A DNA stretch of 45,236 nt from Bradyrhizobium sp. sGM-13. Lineage in GTDB: Bacteria; Pseudomonadota; Alphaproteobacteria; Rhizobiales; Xanthobacteraceae. The position numbers and the translations under genes were made by a program. Numbering within the stretch: the stretch's first letter is position 1; every line of letters begins with the position of its first letter. Where the stretch lies: the NCBI RefSeq assembly GCF_018398875.1, contig NZ_JAGWDK010000038.1, positions 1 to 45,236 on the forward strand, written 5' to 3'. Shown in pieces: positions 18,371-25,058 of this stretch. The notes beneath the pieces were generated by a model, which was not told the DNA's origin, ran no database searches, and worked only from the letters and a program-made list of their open reading frames with translations.

Positions 18371-20640
18371 GCGCACATACCCATCGCGTTGCCGGTCACC
18401 GCTTACCCCGACGGGATGGCGTCGGCAAGGTTACCGGAAAGCACGTCTATGCCGCAGATTTCAAGCTCTCCGGCATGCTCTACGGCAGGGTTCTGCGCAG
18501 TACGCGAGCGCACGCGCTGATCAAAAAGATCGATACGTCGCGAGCGGCTGCAATTGCGGGCGTACGGGGAATCATCACCTCGGCTGACATTCCACAGATC
18601 CGTTACGGAACGGCAGTGCGCGATACAACTGTGTTCGCAACTGATCGCGCGCTGTTCATTGGACATGCAATAGCCGCCGTTGCTGCCACCTCTCTCGAGA
18701 TCGCCGAGCGCGCGCTTGCAGCCATTGAGGTCGAATACGAGGATTTGCCACCGCTGTTTGATCCGGAGGAGGCGCTCAAGAGCGATATCCGGATCCATCC
18801 GGATTGGGAAACTTACAAGGCGCTCCCGATCATTTCGAGAAACCGCAATATCGCAGGTCAAGCGCGCATTCGCGTCGGCGACGCCGAAGCGGCATTCGCA
18901 AAAGCCCATAAGGTCTACGAGCATCGTTTCTCAACCGCGTTGCAGCATCCCGGATATACAGAGCCACGGGTTGCGACCGCCGACTGGGATGCGAATGGAA
19001 TCGTGACCGTCTGGTGTAACACGCAATTGCCTTTCGATACGCAAACCACTTTGGCCGAGATCCTTGATCTGCCGGCCGCGCGTGTGCGGGTGACTGTGCC
19101 AGGCATTGGTGGCGGCTTCGGCGGGAAGCTAAGGATCGGCGTTGAGCACTTCGCAGCTCTCCTGGCGCGCAAGACCGCGCGCCCGGTCAAGGTGATGTCG
19201 ACGAGCGAAGAAGAGCTCACAGCCGCGCTTCCCCGTCAGGCCTCCATCGTTCTGCTCAAGACCGCTGTCGACAAAGAAGGACATCTTCTCGCTCGAAGCG
19301 GCAGGATCATCGTGGATTGTGGCGCTTATGCAGGCTCAGGTCCGGGAACGGCTGCAATCGCGCTGCAGGTCATGGCAGGCCCTTACAAGACCGGAGCACT
19401 CGCGTTCGAAAGCGTCGCTGTCTACACCAACAAGGTCCATTCGGGCTCGTTCCGCGCTCCTGCGGGGCCGATGGCAAATTTCGCGATGGAATGCCAGATC
19501 GACATGATCGCGAAGGATCTCGGATTGGATCCTCTCGAAATGCGCCTGCGGAACGTCGTCAAGGAGGGAGACCCAGGTCCTTCCGGCGAGATTCATAGGT
19601 CTGTGAGCATCGAGGAATGCCTGCGCAAGGCAGCCGATGCGATCGGCTGGCACGATCGCAATCCGGAGCCAGGACGCGGCAAGGGGATTGCCTGCAGCTG
19701 GTGGATGACAACCGGTGGCTCGTCCGGCGTCTATGTCAAGATTAACCCTGATGGAAGTGCGACGCTTGTGAGCGGCGCCGTCGAAATTGGCACCGGCGCC
19801 ATCACGGGAGCTGCTCAAATCCTGGCCGAGGAGTTGTCCCTCGATCTAACCGACGTCAACGTGACGGGAGTCGACACCCAGGCCGCCCCGTTTGACTACG
19901 GCGCTCAAGGGAGCCGCACCACTTTCTCGGTCGGCAACGCTTGTCTTGCTGCTGCCGCCGAGCTGCGGCGCCAGATGTTCGAACTCGCAGCCGAGCAGCT
20001 CGAAGCCCCGATCGAGGATATGAAACTGCAAGACAAGCATGTGGTGGCCGGCAACAAGTCGATTTCGATTGCGGAATTGGCGCGCATCTCGCGTCTTGCC
20101 GGCGGCGGGCTCATCGCGCATGGCACGGCCATTTCGCCCGCGCCCGCTTATGATCCAACGCGTGTTCAGAACCATCCGCTACCCGTATGGAATACACCGA
20201 GTTACCATGCCCATGCCGTCGACCTGTCGGTCGATCAAGCAACCGGCAAAGTGACCATCAATCGCTATGTCGTGGCCCAGGACGTCGGATATGCGATCAA
20301 TCCGACCTATATCGAGGGCCAGATCGAGGGCGGAGTGGCGCAAGGTATCGGCCAGGCGCTGTCGGAAGAGATCGTTTATCAGGACGGTCGCGTCATGAAT
20401 GCGAACCTGACCGATTACAAGATGCCGACAGCGATGGATGTCCCGGAGATCGAGAGCATCATCGTGGAATGCCGCTCCGCTGCCGGTCCTTACGGGGCCA
20501 AGGGCGTCGGCGAGCCACCCTGTATCGAGCCACCGGCTGCCATCGGAAATGCGATCGCAGCGGCGACCGGCTGTTGGCCGAATTCGCTGCCTATGACAGC
20601 GGAAAAGATTGCCGCCGCAATGCAGGTGCAACACTCATGA
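18367..20640 (+). CDS. Molybdenum hydroxylase, molybdopterin-binding catalytic subunit
   Basis: This 757-residue large subunit of a xanthine dehydrogenase/aldehyde oxidase-family enzyme hydroxylates carbons next to ring nitrogen or oxidises aldehydes using water. The N-terminal a/b hammerhead domain (about residues 20-130) includes VLRSTRAHALIKKID. The Mo-cofactor domains include GIGGGFGGKL, the loop SGSFRAPAGPMANFAMECQ, and GVGEPP near residue 713, whose Glu (about 716) is the expected catalytic base. The CO-dehydrogenase loop AYxCSFR is absent, so it is not a form I CO dehydrogenase. The combination with hydantoinase and DUF917 genes suggests an N-heterocycle substrate (inference). Confidence 0.94.
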   Translation: MSAHTHRVAGHRLPRRDGVGKVTGKHVYAADFKLSGMLYGRVLRSTRAHALIKKIDTSRAAAIAGVRGIITSADIPQIRYGTAVRDTTVFATDRALFIGHAIAAVAATSLEIAERALAAIEVEYEDLPPLFDPEEALKSDIRIHPDWETYKALPIISRNRNIAGQARIRVGDAEAAFAKAHKVYEHRFSTALQHPGYTEPRVATADWDANGIVTVWCNTQLPFDTQTTLAEILDLPAARVRVTVPGIGGGFGGKLRIGVEHFAALLARKTARPVKVMSTSEEELTAALPRQASIVLLKTAVDKEGHLLARSGRIIVDCGAYAGSGPGTAAIALQVMAGPYKTGALAFESVAVYTNKVHSGSFRAPAGPMANFAMECQIDMIAKDLGLDPLEMRLRNVVKEGDPGPSGEIHRSVSIEECLRKAADAIGWHDRNPEPGRGKGIACSWWMTTGGSSGVYVKINPDGSATLVSGAVEIGTGAITGAAQILAEELSLDLTDVNVTGVDTQAAPFDYGAQGSRTTFSVGNACLAAAAELRRQMFELAAEQLEAPIEDMKLQDKHVVAGNKSISIAELARISRLAGGGLIAHGTAISPAPAYDPTRVQNHPLPVWNTPSYHAHAVDLSVDQATGKVTINRYVVAQDVGYAINPTYIEGQIEGGVAQGIGQALSEEIVYQDGRVMNANLTDYKMPTAMDVPEIESIIVECRSAAGPYGAKGVGEPPCIEPPAAIGNAIAAATGCWPNSLPMTAEKIAAAMQVQHS

Positions 20641-20870
20641 TCCGCGTCGAGATCAATATGCATGGAAACCTCCGTCGGTTCTTGCCCGACGGAATTGGAT
20701 CCATTCAGCTTGACCTGCCCGACGGAACGACGGTTCTCAACGTGATCGACTCCTTGAGCGCCGAGCATGAGGTCTGGCTGGCGTCGATTGGTGACGTGGT
20801 GGTGCCGTTGTCCGCCGAAGTCGAAGACGGTGCCGAACTCAATTTCTTTCCCTATCTTGAGGGTGGCTAG
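20637..20870 (+). CDS. MoaD/ThiS-like ubiquitin-fold protein ending in Gly-Gly
   Basis: This encodes 77 residues from the ATG at 20637, which overlaps the stop of the Mo subunit. The sequence has a beta-grasp pattern (RVEINMHGNLRRFLPD, DGTTVLNVIDSL, VPLSAEVEDGAELNFFP) and ends exactly in LEGG. The terminal Gly-Gly is the site adenylated and thiocarboxylated in MoaD and ThiS. MoaD brings sulfur to molybdopterin, so a copy dedicated to the hydroxylase is one reading. A sulfur carrier for the pathway itself, linked to the DUF917 protein, is another. No MoeB-like activating enzyme is nearby. Confidence 0.82.
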   Translation: MIRVEINMHGNLRRFLPDGIGSIQLDLPDGTTVLNVIDSLSAEHEVWLASIGDVVVPLSAEVEDGAELNFFPYLEGG

Positions 20871-21068
20871 CATGAAATCCTTTCGTCCGGGAGGGGCTCA
20901 AAACTGTTGACCTGCCGGCGCGCTGGATTTGAAGAGCCTGTGCACGTGATGATGCGGCAGCCACTCACCTGTTGAGTGTTCGGTCTGGTGTGAATACCGT
21001 CCGGCACACTCAAGCAAAGCAAAGTTTCGCGGAAGAGTCATGCCGCAAGCAAAGAAGGTGCAATCCAC

Positions 21069-21731
21069 ATGTCGAACGCTAACCTTCCTATTTTGTCAAT
21101 CGTCGGCGGCACCGGCGATCTCGGGTCTGGCCTTGCCCGCAGCTGGAGTCGCGCCGGATACTCCGTCATTCTCGGATCCCGCTCAATTGAGCGCGCTCAG
21201 GAGGCAGTCTCGCTCCTGAAGTCGGAAGGGTTCGCCAATGTCAGCGGCGACACCAACGCTGCCGCAGCTGCGAAGAGCGACATCGTCGTCGTTGCGGTTC
21301 CTTTCTCCAACTATGAGGCAAGCCTGGGCGAGATCAAAGATCCTGCCAAGAGCAAGATTGTCGTCACCGCGGTAGTGCCCCTCGTGCCGCCAAAGGTATC
21401 CGTCGTTCATCTCCCGAGTGCTGGTTCAGCAGCCCTGATAGCGCAGTCGCTGCTTGATCCAAGCTCGCGCGTGGTCGGCGCCTTCCACAATGTCGGCTCG
21501 CAGAAGCTTCATGCTGGCGGCAAGGCAGACTGCGATGTCCTGGTGTTCAGCGATGACGCCGATGCCCGCAACCAAGTGATCACGCTCGCGGACGCTGTGA
21601 GCAATCGTGGCGTCGATGGCGGTGTCCTCGCGAATTCGACCGCGGCCGAGGCTCTAACCTCCGTCCTGATCGCGATCAACCGCAAATACAAAGTGAAAGG
21701 CGCCGGCATCTCGATCTCCGGCTTGACGTGA
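21069..21731 (+). CDS. npdG: NADPH-dependent F420 reductase-like protein (NpdG/Fno type)
   Basis: This 220-residue Rossmann protein resembles archaeal Fno and bacterial NpdG, which move hydride between NADP(H) and F420. It starts with the dinucleotide loop VGGTGDLGSGLARSWSRAGY followed by ILGSRS, the NADP phosphate-binding pattern. Then VVVAVPFSNY, VVGAFHNVGSQKL and the C-terminal STAAEALTSVLIAINRKYK are all typical. AAGAAGG lies about 10 bases before the ATG. The gene follows the hydroxylase operon after 198 bases and precedes the regulator and F420 genes. It would supply F420H2 to the LLM enzymes; no F420-dependent glucose-6-phosphate dehydrogenase is present. Confidence 0.87.
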   Translation: MSNANLPILSIVGGTGDLGSGLARSWSRAGYSVILGSRSIERAQEAVSLLKSEGFANVSGDTNAAAAAKSDIVVVAVPFSNYEASLGEIKDPAKSKIVVTAVVPLVPPKVSVVHLPSAGSAALIAQSLLDPSSRVVGAFHNVGSQKLHAGGKADCDVLVFSDDADARNQVITLADAVSNRGVDGGVLANSTAAEALTSVLIAINRKYKVKGAGISISGLT

Positions 21732-21755
21732 ATGGAACAACGATAGGGGCTCTCG

Positions 21756-22265
21756 ATGCTCTCAGCCCTCGATTCTCTCGACCGTAAAATTCTGCGCGAA
21801 CTCATTCAAGATGCCCGAATAAGCCACTTGGCTCTCTCCGAACGGGTCGGACTGTCAGCGACCGCCTGTGCGAGGCGCGTACTGCAAATGGAGAAAGCCG
21901 GCATCATCAAGGGTTACGCGGCAAACATCGATGTCAATGCGCTTGGCTTCCCACTGACAGTGATCGTTCACATCACACTTGATCGCCAAAACGAGGATGC
22001 ACTCGCACGCTTTGAGACTGAAATCCACAAGTGCCCCGACGTAATCTCGTGCCACCTTATGTCCGGTGCGGACGACTATCAGGTTCAAGTGCTGGCATGT
22101 GGCATGGAGGACTACGAACGTATCCATAAGCAGCACCTATCGCGGTTGCCAGGCGTCGCGAGACTGCAATCCAGCTTTGCAATGCGCACCATAGTGAAGC
22201 GATCCATCTCTCCTGCTGCGCTCATAATGATTAGACCGACTGGGACGCAGCGTAGAGGCAAGTGA
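21756..22265 (+). CDS. Lrp/AsnC-family transcriptional regulator
   Basis: This encodes 169 residues. The N-terminal helix-turn-helix covers about residues 5-60 (LDRKILRELIQDARISHLAL, GLSATACARRVLQMEKAGII). The C-terminal RAM/AsnC effector domain includes VIVHITLD, CPDVISCHLMSGADDYQVQV and HLSRLPGVARLQSSFAMRTI. Such proteins form octamers and sense amino acids or related small molecules. It starts 25 bases after the F420 reductase gene, so both are probably cotranscribed, and the F420 biosynthesis genes follow after 251 bases. A role in controlling F420 supply is inferred from position only. Confidence 0.92.
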   Translation: MLSALDSLDRKILRELIQDARISHLALSERVGLSATACARRVLQMEKAGIIKGYAANIDVNALGFPLTVIVHITLDRQNEDALARFETEIHKCPDVISCHLMSGADDYQVQVLACGMEDYERIHKQHLSRLPGVARLQSSFAMRTIVKRSISPAALIMIRPTGTQRRGK

Positions 22266-22516
22266 CCAACTTGGGTTAGCGGCTGTGTATGAGGCAAGCG
22301 CGAAGAGGTTCATCGGCACTCCTTCAGGACGATCGCATCGAGAGAGCGTATCTGGCAGTTGAGCACTTACAAGCTGCCCACGGAGAAGAAGATGGAATAT
22401 AGCGGATTCGCAGTGACTGGGGGCACGTCGGCGGACACCATTTTAAAGGCGAGATGCACATGTGCGAGAATTAATAATCGGGAAGTGGGCAGCCGCGAAG
22501 GGAGAAAGGCCTCACG

Positions 22517-23281
22517 ATGACTAGGAGCATCACTTATACCGCCCTTCGTGGGATCCCTATGGTGAGGCCGGACGACGATCTGGTGTCTATCATTGCGGAT
22601 GGCGTTACTAGCGCTGGCATCGAGGTCGCCTCGGGTGACATTTTCGTGGTTGCACAAAAAATCGTCTCGAAGGCGGAAAATAGGTACGTTGATCTCGATG
22701 ACGTGAGCCCTTCCGCACGGGCATTGGAACTCGCAAAAACGGTTGGAAAGGACCCGCGGCACATCGAGGTGGTGCTCTCGGAGTCAAGCGAGGTCATCCG
22801 CTCCAGGCAGAACGTGATCATCGTTGCTCACCGCCTTGGGTTCGTGATGGCGAATGCCGGGATCGATCAATCCAATATCGATCAAGGTCACAGTCATCGC
22901 GTGCTGCTGCTGCCAAAAGATCCGGATGACAGTTGCGAGCGCTTGAAGTCCGGGCTCGATCAACGTTTCGGCGTTAATGTCGCAGTGGTCATGAACGACA
23001 GCTTCGGTCGCCCTTGGCGCAACGGTGTTGTTGGGGTGGCAATCGGATGTGCAGGGCTGCCTGCGCTTCAGAATATGATTGGGGAGCCCGATTTGTTCGG
23101 ACGGCCCATGCAGGTGACGGAGATCGCCGTGGCTGATGAACTGGCAGCGGCCGCGTCGTTGGTGATGGGACAGGCAGCCGAGGGACAACCGATCGTCCAC
23201 GTCCGCGGACTGTCATGTCAGGCGCCGGCAAAGCCTGCCTCGATTCTTGTCCGTCCGAAGGAGCAGGATCTTTTCAGATGA
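22517..23281 (+). CDS. cofE: Coenzyme F420-0:L-glutamate ligase (CofE)
   Basis: CofE adds glutamates by GTP-dependent, gamma-linked ligation to F420-0. The 254-residue product shows the family motifs: GIPMVRPDDDL, GDIFVVAQKIVSKAE, VMANAGIDQSN and the long block MNDSFGRPWRNGVVGVAIGC. It is a stand-alone CofE of archaeal/proteobacterial size, without the C-terminal nitroreductase-like domain of actinobacterial FbiB. GGGAGAAAGG precedes the ATG. It is the first of four F420 genes and its stop overlaps the CofD start (ATGA). Cytoplasmic. Confidence 0.94.
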   Translation: MTRSITYTALRGIPMVRPDDDLVSIIADGVTSAGIEVASGDIFVVAQKIVSKAENRYVDLDDVSPSARALELAKTVGKDPRHIEVVLSESSEVIRSRQNVIIVAHRLGFVMANAGIDQSNIDQGHSHRVLLLPKDPDDSCERLKSGLDQRFGVNVAVVMNDSFGRPWRNGVVGVAIGCAGLPALQNMIGEPDLFGRPMQVTEIAVADELAAAASLVMGQAAEGQPIVHVRGLSCQAPAKPASILVRPKEQDLFR

Positions 23282-24285
23282 AGGGACCTTCTCATCTGTC
23301 TGATGAGGGCCGTGTGGTGGCCCTCTGCGGGGGAGTCGGAGGAGCAAAACTTGCTCTCGGCTTGCAGCACCTCCTCGGAGAACGTCTGACCGTTGTCGTA
23401 AATGTCGCGGACGATTTCGAGCATCTCGGGCTACATATCTCCCCGGATCTGGATACAGTGCTTTATACGCTCGGTGGTTTGAGCGACCAGCAACGTGGTT
23501 GGGGTCGATCCGATGAGACCTGGAACTTCATGGAGGCTTTGAAGGAAATCGGCGGGCAGACCTGGTTCTCCCTTGGCGATCGCGACATGGCCATGCATGT
23601 GGAGCGAACCCGCCGGCGGCTAAGCGGTGAAACTCTCACAGCCATTGCGATCGATATTGCACGCCGCTTCGGCATTCGTTCAAACGTGCTGCCCATTACC
23701 AACGACAAGCTTTCCACCATCGTTGTAAGTACGGAAGGTGAACTCGAATTCCAACGCTATTTTGTTGGGCGGCGCTGCGAGCCGGCGGTCAAGCAGATCC
23801 GATTCAGTGGGGCGGAAAGTGCCTGCCTCACACAAGAGGTGCTTCAGGCTCTTGACGCTGATGATCTCCGCCTCATCGTCCTATGTCCGTCCAACCCCTA
23901 TCTGAGCATCGATCCGATGCTGGCTGTTCCAGGAACGACGGAAAAATTGCGAGCGGCCCGTGTTCCTGTCATCGCCATTTCCCCGATCATAGGGGGCCAA
24001 GCCATCAAAGGGCCGACACGAAAGATCATAGACGAGCTCGGCCTTGAGGCCACAAACCGAGAGATTGCAAGACATTACGCCGGGCTGATCGATGGCTTGA
24101 TCATAGACACGACGGATGCCGAAGGGGCTGCCGACCTGGGCATCGACGTGCATCTGGCACCAACATTGATGACTGAATTGCAATCAAAAATCGCCCTCGC
24201 GGAGCACGCGCTTATGTTCGGCAATAGCCTTCGAACAAAGCGCAAGGGACAGGAAAAAGGACCCTTGAGCGGAGGTGTATCGTGA
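23278..24285 (+). CDS. cofD: 2-phospho-L-lactate transferase (CofD/FbiA)
   Basis: CofD transfers the phospholactyl (or phosphoenolpyruvyl or 3-phosphoglyceryl) group from its guanosine-diphosphate donor to the deazaflavin Fo. I chose the ATG at 23278 overlapping the CofE stop; product 335 residues. The signature CGGVGGAKLALGLQHLL lies near the N-terminus (about residue 17). NVADDFEHLGLHISPDLDTV, ITNDKLSTIVV and CPSNPYLSIDPML follow. The C-terminus TDAEGAADLGIDVHLAPTLM is complete. Coupled on both sides to CofE and CofC, consistent with an enzyme series handling unstable intermediates. Confidence 0.95.
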   Translation: MKGPSHLSDEGRVVALCGGVGGAKLALGLQHLLGERLTVVVNVADDFEHLGLHISPDLDTVLYTLGGLSDQQRGWGRSDETWNFMEALKEIGGQTWFSLGDRDMAMHVERTRRRLSGETLTAIAIDIARRFGIRSNVLPITNDKLSTIVVSTEGELEFQRYFVGRRCEPAVKQIRFSGAESACLTQEVLQALDADDLRLIVLCPSNPYLSIDPMLAVPGTTEKLRAARVPVIAISPIIGGQAIKGPTRKIIDELGLEATNREIARHYAGLIDGLIIDTTDAEGAADLGIDVHLAPTLMTELQSKIALAEHALMFGNSLRTKRKGQEKGPLSGGVS

Positions 24286-25046
24286 CCAGCCCTGATGCAT
24301 GGGTAATTGTCCCGGCTAAGATGTTCTTGCGCGCAAAGCAGCGGCTCTCATCATTTTTGACCGCATCCGAGCGCGCCACATTGGCGCGTACCATGCTGAC
24401 CGATGTTCTTGAGGCAGCATGCAGCGCGCCGACGTCGAAGAAAGTCGCTGTTGTCACCAGTGCAGACGATGTCGCGCGAGAAGCAGCTCGCTTAGGTGCT
24501 GTTGTCATTGATGACGGCGGCGCGAACGGAACGAACGAGGCAATCGCGGCAGGTCTCGCAGGGGTCGAAAAGAGGGGAGGCCGGCTTGTCGTCGCTCTGC
24601 CGAGCGATGTGCCCGCGATCATGAGCCAAGATATTTCAACGCTGCTTCAGGCCGCGGAGCGCAACCGTGTAGTGATCGTGCCGGCGCCACGCGATGGCGG
24701 CACGAACGCCGTTGCGTTCACCTTGGCGCGGCCATTGCAGCCGTGTTTCGGCCCCGACAGCTTTGCCCGCCACATCGCCGCAGCCGATCGCCTCGGCATC
24801 GACCCCATCGTGTGCCGCAATGCAAGAATTGGGCTTGATCTCGACAGTCCCGCCGATCTCTTTGATTTTCTTGACCTGAGCACGTTGACCGCGACGGACC
24901 GCTATTTACGTTCCATCAATCTGAGGGAACGGCGACGTGGCGGAGGTGTTGGACACAGCCGCCCGATCGTTGATGCGGGCGCCGGAAATGAGTTCGACGT
25001 TGGTTGCGCAAATGAGGGAAGCTCCGTTGTAATTCGCGGAGCGTGA
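24282..25046 (+). CDS. cofC: Phospholactate/phosphoglycerate guanylyltransferase (CofC/FbiD)
   Basis: CofC makes the activated guanylyl donor used by CofD. From the GTG at 24282 (overlapping the CofD stop) it is 254 residues. Typical blocks are AWVIVPAKMFLRAKQRLSSF, LARTMLTDVLEAA, VVALPSDVPAIM, APRDGGTNAVAF, FGPDSFARHIAAA and IGLDLDSPADLFDFL. About 40 C-terminal residues beyond the core (RERRRGGGVGHSR and on) look like an added tail. CofC enzymes differ in using 2-phospholactate, phosphoenolpyruvate or 3-phosphoglycerate; I cannot tell which from sequence alone. Confidence 0.93.
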   Translation: MTSPDAWVIVPAKMFLRAKQRLSSFLTASERATLARTMLTDVLEAACSAPTSKKVAVVTSADDVAREAARLGAVVIDDGGANGTNEAIAAGLAGVEKRGGRLVVALPSDVPAIMSQDISTLLQAAERNRVVIVPAPRDGGTNAVAFTLARPLQPCFGPDSFARHIAAADRLGIDPIVCRNARIGLDLDSPADLFDFLDLSTLTATDRYLRSINLRERRRGGGVGHSRPIVDAGAGNEFDVGCANEGSSVVIRGA

Positions 25047-25058
25047 GGAGTTCTGAAA

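Noticed and set aside
18367..20640. Carbon monoxide dehydrogenase (CoxL) call for the Mo subunit
   Set aside because: The form I active-site loop AYxCSFR is absent and the operon context is catabolic of N-compounds.
23215..23278. Longer CofD start at 23215
   Set aside because: It overlaps cofE by 67 bases and adds residues before the conserved start; the ATGA overlap at 23278 fits better.
24722..24738. Sigma-54-like match inside cofC
   Set aside because: It lies within a coding region with no gene start nearby; chance match.
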